64,000 nucleotides of DNA from Tengunoibacter tsumagoiensis (GCF_003967535.1 NZ_BIFR01000001.1:611493-675492); one strand, 5' to 3'. Positions 35,308 to 43,852 are shown, counted from the stretch's first letter. The notes: generated by a model from the sequence alone, not told the origin. Made by a program: numbers and translations.

Positions 35308-36771
35308 ATGGCAATGTTTGACAGCTTATCAAAACGTCTTGATGGCATATTCAATAATCTAGGTGGGCAAGGTAAACTAACTGAAGAAGACGTGAATACA
35401 GCGCTGCGCGAGGTCCGACTGGCACTGATCGAAGCGGATGTCAACCTCAAGGTGGCGCGTCAGTTTGTGGATCGCGTCAAGGAAAAAGCAATTGGCTCAG
35501 ACGTGATGGGAAGCCTGACCCCTGCTCAACAGGTGTTATCCATTGTTCAAGAAGAATTAATTGAGGTTCTGGGTGGCACAGGCGAGAATAATCGTCTGGA
35601 CCTGGGTGGCTCACCGCCCAATATTATTATGCTGGTAGGCTTACAAGGCTCCGGTAAAACGACATCGGCGGCGAAACTGGCCAATTATCTACGCAAACAG
35701 GGGCAGCGTCCACTTCTGGTCGCAGCTGATATGTATCGACCTGCCGCAGTCAATCAGATTAAATCGCTCGGCAAACAGCTCAATATTCCTGTCTACTCTG
35801 AACCAATGGGGGCTGATCCAGTCGATATTTGTGTCAATGCGCTGGATTATGCACGCGAACAGGCAATCTCCGTCATGATCCTGGATACTGCTGGTCGCTT
35901 GAATATTGATGAGCGGATGATGAATGAGGTCACGAATATTCGAGCACGCCTCAAGCCGCGCGAGGTGCTACTGGTCGCTGATGCTATGACTGGTCAGGAA
36001 GCCGTACGCGTTGCAGATGACTTTAATAAAGCAGTCTCGCTGACAGGTATGGTCCTGACAAAGATGGATGGTGATGCCCGTGGTGGTGCGGCGCTCTCGA
36101 TTCGTTCGGTGACTGGTGTCCCTGTCAAATTTATGGGTATGGGTGAGAAGACCGACGCATTGGAGCCTTTCTATCCAGATCGCCTGGCCTCACGTATACT
36201 GGGATTAGGTGATGTGCTTTCGCTGATTGAACGTGCCCAGGAGAGCATCGATCAAGAAGAAGCACTCAAAGCTCAGGCGAAATTGCAGCAGGGTAAGTTC
36301 GATCTCGAAGACTTCCTGAATGCTATGCATCAGCTCAAACGGATGGGCCCCTTGCGTCAGGTAATGGAGATGATGCCCGGCTTTAATAAGATCGCTCAGA
36401 TGCCCGAGATGGAAGAGGCGCTGGAGGGCGATCATCTCAAATATATTGAAGCGATGATCCTTTCAATGACTAAAGAGGAGCGCCGCAATCCTGATATCAT
36501 CGATGGTAGCCGCCGCAAACGTATCTCTCGCGGTAGTGGCACAACCGTTCAAGAGCTCAATCAGCTATTAGAGCAGTTTAAAGAGATGCGGACGATGATC
36601 CGACAGATGAGCTCTGGCAAAGGCCCCTGGGCTCAGATGGCACGCCAATATGGTGGTGGCGCTGGTATACCTGGAATGCCGGGGCTTCCAGGCAGCAAAA
36701 GCGGCAAGAAGACCGGAAAGGCTGTTCGCAAAGAGAAGCGGAAGCAGAAATCTAAGAGCGGAAAGAGGTAA
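35308..36771 (+). CDS. ffh: Signal recognition particle protein Ffh
   Basis: 487 aa from ATG 35308 (AGAGGAAAAG 7 bases upstream); an in-frame TTG at 35266 is not needed. The N helical domain precedes the GTPase G domain with P-loop GLQGSGKTTSAAKLA, the DTAGRL Walker B and TKMDGDARGG. The M domain (~300-440) has the SRP-RNA-binding segment RRKRISRGSGTTVQELNQLL and Met-rich helices that hold signal sequences. The tail is Gly- then Lys-rich. With 4.5S RNA and FtsY it delivers nascent membrane proteins. Five bases separate it from the next gene, so the two are probably co-transcribed. Confidence 0.98.
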   Translation: MAMFDSLSKRLDGIFNNLGGQGKLTEEDVNTALREVRLALIEADVNLKVARQFVDRVKEKAIGSDVMGSLTPAQQVLSIVQEELIEVLGGTGENNRLDLGGSPPNIIMLVGLQGSGKTTSAAKLANYLRKQGQRPLLVAADMYRPAAVNQIKSLGKQLNIPVYSEPMGADPVDICVNALDYAREQAISVMILDTAGRLNIDERMMNEVTNIRARLKPREVLLVADAMTGQEAVRVADDFNKAVSLTGMVLTKMDGDARGGAALSIRSVTGVPVKFMGMGEKTDALEPFYPDRLASRILGLGDVLSLIERAQESIDQEEALKAQAKLQQGKFDLEDFLNAMHQLKRMGPLRQVMEMMPGFNKIAQMPEMEEALEGDHLKYIEAMILSMTKEERRNPDIIDGSRRKRISRGSGTTVQELNQLLEQFKEMRTMIRQMSSGKGPWAQMARQYGGGAGIPGMPGLPGSKSGKKTGKAVRKEKRKQKSKSGKR

Positions 36772-36776
36772 TCCTT

Positions 36777-38477
36777 ATGCTGAGGTCGCATTCTGGTGGT
36801 CGTAGACCACCTCTCGCACAAGCGACAGTGGTGATCTTTCTCTTCTGTACATTGTTGGTCACCAACGCTTGCGGCGGCGATCCCCAGATGCGACAATCCG
36901 CAATTCAAAGCCGCTCTCACCTTGATCAGGTCCTTAAACATGCTCAACAGGTTGGTGTTCGCCCCTCACTACTGGCTCCAATTCAGCAACGTGAGCAGCA
37001 GCTCAACTCATCCAGCGCTCCCTTTAATCTCTTTAGCGATCAGCCAGACAACGAATATTATCAACAGTTGAGCAAAAACTATGAGCAGTTGGCAAAACAG
37101 GTTACAGAGATCATTCATGATAGCACAGTACAATCATATGCACAGGTACGAACAGACCTTCTAGATCTTCAGAACGCCCTCCAGGAAAGTCACCAACAGC
37201 ATCTCCCGATTCAAAGCTTTGTACCATTGGCGAAACAGATACAGTCTCAATTCCCACAAGCGACTCAGCCAAAGGAATATCAGGCCCTTTCTCAGCAGGT
37301 TGAGAATATGCTGCAAGCACTCCATCTGCTCCCATCTACACAGCAGGAGCTGGCAACGCTACAAAAGACGATTGACCTTTTGCACCTGGCTCGCTTTGAT
37401 ATAACAGCTCTTCGTACAAGCTATGAACAGGATCAGCAGTTATTATCTGCGGCCACCAGCGTTGATTCTTTTCAACAACTTAACGCGTTTATCGGAGCTC
37501 AATATCAACAGGCTGCCGTTGGAATGACACAGGCCTTCCCCATCGCCTCAGTGGCATTAATCACAGAGTTTCAGCAGCAGATTAAACAGCTCCAGGATTA
37601 TGGTATTGATGCTTCACCTTATCAACAAAAGCTGGCTGCTGATCAATATCTAGCCGATACGGCTTCGGGAGTGCAGGACTACCAGTTATTCACCAGTCAG
37701 ATTAACAGCGATCTAACTGCGTTACAAAATGACCTTCTACGCGGGCAATTACGAAAGAAACTGCAACAGTTTGAGCAGGAAGTGAATGGTTGGGGCTATA
37801 ACCATGGCTACTATGATAGCTATAATAACAGCTACTATACACTCGATGCCGGTTATCAAATGCAGGGGATTGGCTCTGAACTGGATGCGGAGATTGCCAA
37901 TGCCAGTACAGCGCAAGATTTCCAGTCTGCCGCAGTTGATATTAGCAATGCACTATTTAACCTGCATATGCTGGAGGCCAATGCTGCTGACTATACCCCC
38001 TATTATCAGCCACATGCCACCGATGCCCAGTTATTTGCCCATTACCAGCTTACAGGACAGGTAATCGTCGTCTCGTTAACAGAACAGGCTATGCGTATCT
38101 ATCAGAACGGGAGTCTGATCAATGCATTCCTGGTGACGACAGGGCGACCCGAGCGACCATCATTGCCAGGAGTCTGGTCTGTTCTCGATCGACTCTCGCC
38201 AACAACCTTTCGTTCATCTGATCCTCCCAGTTCGCCATACTGGTATCCTCCAACACCAATCCATTATGCAATGCTTTATCATGGAGGAGGGTATTTCATT
38301 CATGATTCCTGGTGGCGCGCCAACTATGGTCCAGGCACACAATTTCCCCATGCCGATGCCACAGGGAATGAAAGCTTTGCAGGGAATGGGAGCCATGGCT
38401 GCATTAATATGTCCGTTGATCAGGCAGCCTGGGTCTATTACAATACTGGCTGGAATACCACTGTTCTGATTTATTAG
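36777..38477 (+). CDS. Lipoprotein L,D-transpeptidase (YkuD domain)
   Basis: 566 aa. The N-terminal signal ends in the lipobox LVTNAC, so it is a lipoprotein. Residues ~45-430 are Gln-rich helical/coiled-coil repeats. The C-terminal ~130 residues form a YkuD domain with VVSLTEQAMRIYQNG near the start, the HGGGYFIHDSWW block and the catalytic HGSHGCINMS, including the active-site Cys and His. It forms or trims 3-3 peptidoglycan cross-links outside the membrane. The start lies 5 bases after ffh stop with AAAGAGG upstream. A terminator serving the opposite strand lies just beyond. Confidence 0.93.
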   Translation: MLRSHSGGRRPPLAQATVVIFLFCTLLVTNACGGDPQMRQSAIQSRSHLDQVLKHAQQVGVRPSLLAPIQQREQQLNSSSAPFNLFSDQPDNEYYQQLSKNYEQLAKQVTEIIHDSTVQSYAQVRTDLLDLQNALQESHQQHLPIQSFVPLAKQIQSQFPQATQPKEYQALSQQVENMLQALHLLPSTQQELATLQKTIDLLHLARFDITALRTSYEQDQQLLSAATSVDSFQQLNAFIGAQYQQAAVGMTQAFPIASVALITEFQQQIKQLQDYGIDASPYQQKLAADQYLADTASGVQDYQLFTSQINSDLTALQNDLLRGQLRKKLQQFEQEVNGWGYNHGYYDSYNNSYYTLDAGYQMQGIGSELDAEIANASTAQDFQSAAVDISNALFNLHMLEANAADYTPYYQPHATDAQLFAHYQLTGQVIVVSLTEQAMRIYQNGSLINAFLVTTGRPERPSLPGVWSVLDRLSPTTFRSSDPPSSPYWYPPTPIHYAMLYHGGGYFIHDSWWRANYGPGTQFPHADATGNESFAGNGSHGCINMSVDQAAWVYYNTGWNTTVLIY

Positions 38478-38498
38478 TCCGAGCACCCAACAAAAAAA

Positions 38499-38522
38499 CC
38501 GAAGCTTACAGGTAAGATTCGG
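38499..38522 (-). terminator. Rho-independent terminator of the TspO-like gene
   Basis: On the minus strand an 11-bp stem with one mismatch and a 2-base turn is followed by a run of seven T residues. It lies ~90 bases after the TspO-like stop codon, and 22 bases after the transpeptidase stop on the other strand. Confidence 0.85.
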
Positions 38523-38613
38523 CTTATTTGCGAGCCAGACTTTGTGCTGACTCAGTGGATGAGAGCTACGCCATCTTGCAGATGAGGACGCGATAAAGCT
38601 GAGAACACAAGAA

Positions 38614-39396
38614 TCAAAATTGAAAAGCTTTGCGGCCATTGGTGTTTTTAATCGCAATGATCACAATCACACACAGCAGAATAAGAATCATTAATCCAGA
38701 AGTCACGGCAATTTGTGGAATCAGACGATTTTTGATCGTAATTGCCACAAATGCCCAGATAAGAGTAGCAACATAAACGATATCCATACGCTTTATTCCA
38801 ATAAAGATAGCAATGGCTGTTGCCACAATGAGGAGAAGATTAGTCCACAGCTCTGCGCTCAGTCCCCATCCATTCCAATGCTGGTATTTCAGCACCACAG
38901 CCACATTGACGATACTGGCAACAGTAATCCAGCCCAGGTAGATACTAAAAGGAAACTGCACACACCAGCGTTCAGCTTTTGGAATCATTACCTGATGACG
39001 ATCAGAATAATGATATCGAATGTAAAGCACAAGTAACGGCAGAAAGATAAAGAACATCGCCAGCAGGCTAAGTGTAATCTGCTCATTGAGCCAGATAAAG
39101 CCCCATGCAATATTTCCAACACAGCTCAACACATACCAATAGCCAATCTTGCGCAGCCGTGGATTCGCCCGCTGTCCGGGTAAAGCCTGATAGACAGCAT
39201 AAACCAGCAAGCCAGAGTAGATTAATCCCCAGATAGAGAATGCGTAATCAGCCGGGGTAAGAGCGAGGGGATACTGATGCGAGACCTCTCCCACCGTCTT
39301 ACCAGTACCAGTAATCTGCTCACTAAACGTACTACATACGACCGTTGCCACCGTCATGACCACAGTAATCGCTTGTCTCAACAAATCTCTATCCAT
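38614..39396 (-). CDS. TspO/MBR-related tryptophan-rich membrane protein
   Basis: 260 aa with about seven hydrophobic helices. TPADYAFSIWGLIYSGLL, GNIAWGFIWLNEQITLSLL and FSIYLGWITVASIVN follow the pattern of the larger, ~250-aa 'tryptophan-rich sensory protein' relatives of TspO (five-helix core), with the aromatic residues that line the ligand cavity. Homologues bind porphyrins or lipids. Extra helices sit at the C-terminus. Monocistronic, with its own terminator. Ligand unknown. Confidence 0.82.
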   Translation of the reverse strand: MDRDLLRQAITVVMTVATVVCSTFSEQITGTGKTVGEVSHQYPLALTPADYAFSIWGLIYSGLLVYAVYQALPGQRANPRLRKIGYWYVLSCVGNIAWGFIWLNEQITLSLLAMFFIFLPLLVLYIRYHYSDRHQVMIPKAERWCVQFPFSIYLGWITVASIVNVAVVLKYQHWNGWGLSAELWTNLLLIVATAIAIFIGIKRMDIVYVATLIWAFVAITIKNRLIPQIAVTSGLMILILLCVIVIIAIKNTNGRKAFQF

Positions 39397-39522
39397 CGTA
39401 GCACCCTCCAGTTGTTCGTCCCACTCTATTGTTTCAACACCACCACCTCTTAGATGCGAAAGAACAACTATTCGTATACTTCTGTGAGGCTTAGCGTCTT
39501 ATTGTTTAGTTGACCTGCTCAT

Positions 39523-39550
39523 GCTACTTTTTACCCCTGAAATAGAGCAT
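39523..39550. repeat. Possible remnant of the long-palindromic repeat
   Basis: CTGAAATAGAGCAT (39537-39550) is identical to 671-684 in unit 4 of array 1, and GCTACTTT just before it matches the left-arm end. The rest of the unit is gone. Fourteen bases alone could be chance, but the order and spacing fit. Confidence 0.4.
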
Positions 39551-39577
39551 AAAAAAATATGCAAAATGGTGAATGGA

Positions 39578-39682
39578 ATGAGTCAAAAAGTTATTCTACA
39601 CATTGAATTTCAGCGTTATCAATATTTTGATATGATGGACGCATGTGGTAATATTAAAAATCTTGCCTATAAATATAAATAA
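39578..39682 (+). pseudogene. 5' fragment of an Rpn/PD-(D/E)XK nuclease gene, cut by the IS607 element
   Basis: The frame from ATG 39578 encodes QKVILHIEFQRYQYFDMMD, which matches the core of Rpn-type (transposase_31/PD-(D/E)XK) nucleases, where an ILHIEFQ strand carries the catalytic Glu. Homology stops near 39640 and the frame ends at 39682. The downstream part of the same gene resumes at 41377-42111, after tnpB. The start of the gene (the first ~60 residues of family members) is not recognisable upstream, so it was already incomplete. Confidence 0.7.
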
Positions 39683-39720
39683 TTATTGATAATTCATGCT
39701 TATTCTGGTATTATATACTT

Positions 39721-40077
39721 ATGAAATGAAGCGAGTATGCGAAACAACACGGGATTCGCTATAAAACGACCTGGCGCTGGTTTCGCGATGGCAAAATTCA
39801 GGTCAGGCGCTTTGGAGCTCACACTCTTCTGATCGATGAGCCTGCCAGTAATCACTCAGAAGGAAATCACTCTCTCTACGCGGGTGTCTTCTTCCGAGAA
39901 CAAAGCTAATCTGGATATGCAGTCGGAGCGCTTGGTGGCATCCTGTGCTGCTCGCGGTTATCAGGTAAGTCGAGTGGTCAAAGAAATTGGTTTGGACGTC
40001 AACGACAATCGCCCAAATTCCTGGCCTTTCTGGCTGATCCACGTGTGGAACTCATTGTTCAAGAATTGGAGGGGAAG
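39721..40077 (+). pseudogene. tnpA: Decayed tnpA (IS607-family serine recombinase)
   Basis: Three frames together spell a typical IS607 TnpA. ATG 39721 is followed by an in-frame TGA at codon 3, then SEYAKQHGIRYKTTWRWFRDG (MerR-like DNA-binding domain). A frame change near 39850 leads to STRVSSSENKANLDMQSERL (catalytic Ser region). Another change near 40010 leads to FLADPRVELIV, which joins directly to the C-terminal VQELEGK, so the ~80 residues expected between those two points are deleted. The gene is certainly dead. Confidence 0.88.
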
Positions 40078-41376
40078 ATGCATCGAGTGGAGAAACATGT
40101 CATTGACCAAAGTGACCCACGCTACACACCACTAGATACTGCTTGCTTTGCCTCCAAGAATTTGTATAACGCTGCCTTATATGAAGTTCGCCAAGTCTAT
40201 ATCCATGAGGGAACATACCTGAACTACAACGCGATTGATCGGCTTATGCAATCTCATGAGACGTACAAAGCGCTCCCCGCCAAGGTGGCGCAACAAGTGC
40301 TTCTGCTCCTCGATCGAAATTGGACATCCTTTTTTGAAGCACTTAAAGCCCACAAAGCCGATCCCTCGAAATTTCGCCGGCGCCCCCAATTGCCCGCCTA
40401 TAAGCATAAAACGACTGGTCGCAACGTGCTGATCTACACGATGCAGGCTGTTAGCCGAAGCAAACGAACGCTTGGTCAGCGCCTCATTCAGCCTTCTGGA
40501 TTAGGCATCCAGATCAAAACCCAACAAGATCCCAAGATGATTGCTCAGGTGCGTGTCGTTCCCAAACACGGCTTTGTGGTGGTAGAGGTGGTCTATGAGC
40601 AAGAAGAGCAGCCGACAGCAATCAATTCTGAGTTCATCGCTGGCATTGATCCTGGTCTGAATAACGTGATCGCGCTAACTTCAAACAAACCGGACTTTGT
40701 TCCGGTCATCGTTAACGGGCGTGGTCTGAAAAGTACCAATCAATTTTACAATAAGCGGCGAGCAGCATTGCAACAGGCGCTTGGTCGCCCAGGAAACACT
40801 CGACGTATGCAGAAACTCACCATCTGGCGCAATCGGCGGATTGAACACGATCTGCATGGCATTTCGCGCTTTGTGATTGATCTGCTGGTCGCTGAGGGGA
40901 TTGGCACACTTGTGATCGGTCGCAATGTCGGCTGGAAGCAGGAGATCAACCTGGGAAAACGGATCAACCAAAATTTTGTGCAACTGCCCCACGCGAAGCT
41001 CATTAACCTCCTGACCTATAAAGCCGAACACAAGGGCATTCGGGTCATTCTGACAGAGGAAGCGTACACCAGCAAAGCCAGTTTTTTGGATGATGATTCC
41101 CTCCCCACCTACCAGGAAGGCCAGAAATCTGAGCCTGTTTTCAGTGGAAAACGGATCACGCGGGGCCTGTATCAAGCCTCTGATGGCAGGCTCATCAACG
41201 CAGATTGCAACGGATCGCTCAATGTGATCCGAAAAGTAGCTCCTGATGCCTTCGGGTCGGAGGGAGTAGAGGATGGGAAGCGCAGGGTCCATCTGCCAGT
41301 AGTCCATCCCGTAAGGCTTTCATTCCCTTACAAACCCGCTCGCGTGAAAATCCCGGCACCTGTCAGGATTCACTAA
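40078..41376 (+). CDS. tnpB: TnpB, RNA-guided endonuclease of the IS607-type element
   Basis: 432 aa from ATG 40078, with GGAGG 7 bases upstream. The RuvC residues are intact: Asp191 in AGIDPGLNNVIAL, Glu327/328 in LTEEAYTSKASF and Asp376 in INADCNGSLNVIRK. It belongs to the TnpB branch that lacks the CxxC...CxxC zinc ribbon, with a SGKRITRGLY segment in its place, so that absence is not decay. TnpB proteins cut DNA guided by an RNA from the element's right end and help retain the element. It is intact while tnpA is destroyed, which suggests selection for TnpB alone or a recent decay of tnpA. The right-hand nuclease fragment begins at the next codon in the same frame. Confidence 0.95.
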   Translation: MHRVEKHVIDQSDPRYTPLDTACFASKNLYNAALYEVRQVYIHEGTYLNYNAIDRLMQSHETYKALPAKVAQQVLLLLDRNWTSFFEALKAHKADPSKFRRRPQLPAYKHKTTGRNVLIYTMQAVSRSKRTLGQRLIQPSGLGIQIKTQQDPKMIAQVRVVPKHGFVVVEVVYEQEEQPTAINSEFIAGIDPGLNNVIALTSNKPDFVPVIVNGRGLKSTNQFYNKRRAALQQALGRPGNTRRMQKLTIWRNRRIEHDLHGISRFVIDLLVAEGIGTLVIGRNVGWKQEINLGKRINQNFVQLPHAKLINLLTYKAEHKGIRVILTEEAYTSKASFLDDDSLPTYQEGQKSEPVFSGKRITRGLYQASDGRLINADCNGSLNVIRKVAPDAFGSEGVEDGKRRVHLPVVHPVRLSFPYKPARVKIPAPVRIH

Positions 41377-42111
41377 TCGCGACAGAACTATAATGTACTT
41401 ACGGATTGCGTTTACCAATTGCCAGTCTGTTCAATTGTGATCTATCTTGTCAAGGATGGCAATGCAGTTATTCCTCCCTATGTGCAGGAGCTGCCAGATG
41501 GAACAGTCAACCATACGTTTATGTATCGATACTGTAAATTGTGGGAACTACCGAGTAAGTTATTGCTCCAGAATGGCATGGAAGGGATGCTTCCTCTGCT
41601 CCCATTAACACAAGACGGTACGAAACGTGAAACCATTGACCTGATGATTGCTGAATTGCAGCGTATCAATGAGAATGAGCTAAACTCGCTAGGTTATAGT
41701 ATTGCTTCTCTTGTCTTTCAGAAGGCAAGCGATCGACAATGGCTACGGGAAAGGATGAAACCAATGTTGGGTCGGATTGAAGATTCATGGATCTTTGAAG
41801 AAGTAAAAGAACGTGCGATTGCAAAGGGTCTGGCAAAAGGATTAGAACAGGGTCTTGAGCAGGGCCGTGAACTGGGTCTTGAGCAGGGCCGTGAACTGGG
41901 TCGCCTGGAAGCGTTACAGGATTTGTTGATGCATTTTCTTCGCCTGCGATTTTCTCCTTTGAGCGCCTGGGCCGAACCAAAGATCGCAGCCGTAACGCAA
42001 CCCGAGACACTCCAGACTTGTGCTGATGCCTTGTTTGGAGTACAAACTCTTGAGGAAGCTCAGCAGGTCTTGCTTGAACTTGATAAGAAGCCAACTTCTG
42101 ACAGGGCTTAA
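41377..42111 (+). pseudogene. 3' fragment of the Rpn-family nuclease gene (DUF4351-like tail)
   Basis: The coding frame is open from just after the tnpB stop (TCG CGA CAG AAC TAT AAT) and reads YNVLTDCVYQLPVCSIVIYL, the family's usual continuation of the ILHIEFQ strand seen at 39.6 kb. It continues as LPDGTVNHTFMYRYCKLWEL and PLLPLTQDG, then a Gly/Glu/Lys-rich helical tail (KGLAKGLEQGLEQG...) and a C-terminal DUF4351-like region. Translation could restart at TTG 41419 (230 aa). The catalytic part is on the other side of the IS607 element, so this fragment is inactive as a nuclease. Contains a 24-base tandem duplication at 41851-41898. Confidence 0.78.
41851..41898 (+). repeat. 24 bp in-frame tandem duplication
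   Basis: GGTCTTGAGCAGGGCCGTGA ACTG repeated exactly twice (41851-41874, 41875-41898), adding one octapeptide (GLEQGREL) to the helical linker. It looks like recent slippage, since both copies are identical at every codon. Confidence 0.9.
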
Positions 42112-42167
42112 CAATTTCCCGTACATATCCCGTACATATAAAGAACTGGCAGGCTAATTGACAACAA

Positions 42168-42198
42168 AGACAGCTCCACAGACTTTGTGGAGCTGTCT
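42168..42198. terminator. Perfect 13 bp hairpin between convergent genes
   Basis: Arms 42168-42180 and 42186-42198 around GACTT. It lies between the nuclease fragment and the VOC dioxygenase gene, which converge. No long T-run. Confidence 0.75.
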
Positions 42199-42218
42199 CA
42201 GATTGTTCATTCAGATCG

Positions 42219-43178
42219 TTAATTCTGAATGGGAGTCAGACCTTTTTCGATTTCAGCACGCTGAGCTTCCAGGAATGGTGGTAAGGCCAGCGTCTCGCCG
42301 AGATGCTCGATATCCTCATCAGTAGCAAAACCAGGGCCATCAGTAGCAATCTCAAACAGGACTCCACCTGGTACGCGGAAGTAGATTGATTTAAAGTAAA
42401 AACGATCGATGACAGGAGTCACGCCCAGGCCAACCTGTGCAATACGCTCACGCCAGAGCTGATGCTCTTCAGGAGTTGGTGTGCGGAAGGCAATATGATG
42501 CACTCCACCAATTCCTAACCGACCGTTGCGGCCATTGGGACGAGCCTCCACATGAACTTCGGTGCCTGGTCCGCCCTCGCCAGTCTCAAAGACATACATC
42601 TGATGTCCCTCCTCAGCAGAAAGCTGATAGTGACGGCTCTGCCGAAAACCCAGAACGTCCGTCAATACCAGAGCCAGCGGCTCAATCTGACGCACAACAA
42701 TTGTTGCAACATCCAGACCACGAATGGCAAACTCAGCAGGAATAGGGCTCTTCTTCCAGGGCTTGCTATTGGTAGGTGCATTTCCATCCTCATACAGCGC
42801 CAGGCTCATACCTTCAGGATCGGTAAATTGAATGCCCTGGCGACCAGCAAATTCGCCACGACTCTGAATGGTAACTCCGTTCTCCTCTAAATGGCGCACC
42901 CACCACTCGATAGCTTCTGGACCCGCAACCCGCATGGCGATGGTTCCAATCGTCCCGGTACCGGCACTATTGCGCCCAATGTGAGGCCAATCAAAGAAGG
43001 TCAGATCAGTGCCTGGATCTCCATCATTATCGGCATAATAGAGATGATAGGCCGAGACATCGTCCTGGTTGACGGTCTTTTTGACCAGACGCAGACCCAT
43101 GACCTGTGTGTAAAAATGAATGTTCTTTGAGACGTTACCTGTGACAGCAGTCACGTGGTGTAATCCGGTTAGTTGCAT
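42219..43178 (-). CDS. VOC-family ring-cleaving dioxygenase (MhqO-like)
   Basis: 319 aa. Two glyoxalase/VOC modules: residues ~1-145 start TGLHHVTAVTGN, and residues ~150-300 contain GGVHHIAFRTPTPEEH. Likely metal ligands are the His in LTGLHHVTAV, the His in GVHHIAF and the Glu in GGVLFEIATDGPG. This matches the MhqO/LinE group of Fe(II) dioxygenases that open hydroquinone- or catechol-like rings. The next gene upstream is a MarR regulator, as with mhqR-mhqO of Bacillus. GAGGAG precedes the ATG. An operator-like palindrome (43219-43234) lies in its promoter region, so it is probably induced by quinones or phenols through the regulator. Confidence 0.92.
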   Translation of the reverse strand: MQLTGLHHVTAVTGNVSKNIHFYTQVMGLRLVKKTVNQDDVSAYHLYYADNDGDPGTDLTFFDWPHIGRNSAGTGTIGTIAMRVAGPEAIEWWVRHLEENGVTIQSRGEFAGRQGIQFTDPEGMSLALYEDGNAPTNSKPWKKSPIPAEFAIRGLDVATIVVRQIEPLALVLTDVLGFRQSRHYQLSAEEGHQMYVFETGEGGPGTEVHVEARPNGRNGRLGIGGVHHIAFRTPTPEEHQLWRERIAQVGLGVTPVIDRFYFKSIYFRVPGGVLFEIATDGPGFATDEDIEHLGETLALPPFLEAQRAEIEKGLTPIQN

Positions 43179-43218
43179 GATTCTTTCTCCTCAGCACGTA
43201 ATGGTGCAAATCTATTTC

Positions 43219-43234
43219 AGTTCAATATTAAACT
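43219..43234. promoter_or_regulatory. MarR-type operator before the dioxygenase gene
   Basis: AGTTCAATATTAAACT: same palindrome as at 43727-43742 with one mismatch. It sits ~40 bases before the dioxygenase ATG, in position to block its promoter. Confidence 0.7.
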
Positions 43235-43250
43235 ATGGTTGCAAAAAAAA

Positions 43251-43664
43251 TTATGTGAGCTCTCGATCAATTTTCCGTAACAGGCTCCGCAATTCCTGTT
43301 GCTCTTGAGCTGAAAGGGGCGCAAAGGCATCGGCAATCATTGCTTGCTGCTGTGGAAGAATCTCTTCTACCAACTGTTTTCCTTTGCTCGTAAGAAAGAG
43401 GCGCTTATTTTTACCATCGCTACGTCTTTCTAGCAGATGCTCGTGCTCTAATTTATCGACTAGATAGCAGACGTTCCCTTTGGTGACAAGCAATCGCTGT
43501 GACAGCTCATTCTGCGTTAGCCCCTCTTGCTCCATCGTCTGGACCAGGGCATCGAAATGGGCGGAACTAATGCCTAGTCGACGCAGCAGATCGCTCTCCT
43601 GGTGCGAGACTTTTGTATACACGTGGAGTAATCTAACCCACGTTGCAGTCGCTGAACGGCTCAC
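43251..43664 (-). CDS. MarR-family transcriptional regulator (MhqR-like)
   Basis: 137 aa. Winged-helix core: SSAHFDALVQTM, EGLTQNELSQRLLVTKGNVCYLVDKLEHEHLLER, the wing RSDGKNKRLFLTSKGKQL, then two C-terminal dimerisation helices. GTG 43664 is the only usual start, with GGAGGA only 2 bases before it, so the true start may differ by a few codons. It sits directly upstream of the dioxygenase and has a perfect operator overlapping its own promoter, so it is likely autoregulated and represses both. Cys residues that might sense quinones include the one in GNVCYLV. Confidence 0.92.
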   Translation of the reverse strand: MSRSATATWVRLLHVYTKVSHQESDLLRRLGISSAHFDALVQTMEQEGLTQNELSQRLLVTKGNVCYLVDKLEHEHLLERRSDGKNKRLFLTSKGKQLVEEILPQQQAMIADAFAPLSAQEQQELRSLLRKIDRELT

Positions 43665-43726
43665 TCCTCCTCCTTCTTCGATTGCTCTCTTCCTGAGAAC
43701 AATCCCTCTTTTTTCTTCTTGATGAT

Positions 43727-43742
43727 AGTTTAATATTAAACT
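43727..43742. promoter_or_regulatory. MarR-type operator overlapping the regulator's own promoter
   Basis: AGTTTAATATTAAACT, a perfect 16-bp palindrome. On the minus strand a consensus TTGACA (43750-43755) and TAAACT (43727-43732) are 17 bases apart; the palindrome covers the -10 and half the spacer. Binding would shut off the regulator gene. Confidence 0.75.
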
Positions 43743-43846
43743 GAAAATTTGTCAAGGGGTCTCTTACAAATTTTGGCATGAAGACATTTGCTTTGAGACT
43801 GTCATTGGTACAACGATAGTGTGTAGAAGAACAACGGCGTCTGAGG

Positions 43847-43852
43847 TATAAT
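43847..43852 (+). promoter_or_regulatory. -10 element before the DUF6585-like gene
   Basis: A perfect TATAAT about 92 bases before the ATG; the -35 region (43824-43829, TAGAAG) is poor. Confidence 0.35.

Larger units (their letters stand above)
39640..41380 (+). mobile_element. IS607-type element with tnpA remnant and tnpB
   Basis: A serine-recombinase-like tnpA remnant is followed by tnpB in the standard IS607 order. The boundaries are estimated from where nuclease homology stops (left ~39640) and resumes (right ~41380); the family has no terminal inverted repeats, so exact ends cannot be set. The insertion explains the split nuclease gene. A reRNA/omega-RNA is expected to overlap the tnpB 3' end and right end; I cannot delimit it. 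The element cannot transpose on its own as tnpA is broken. Confidence 0.75.
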
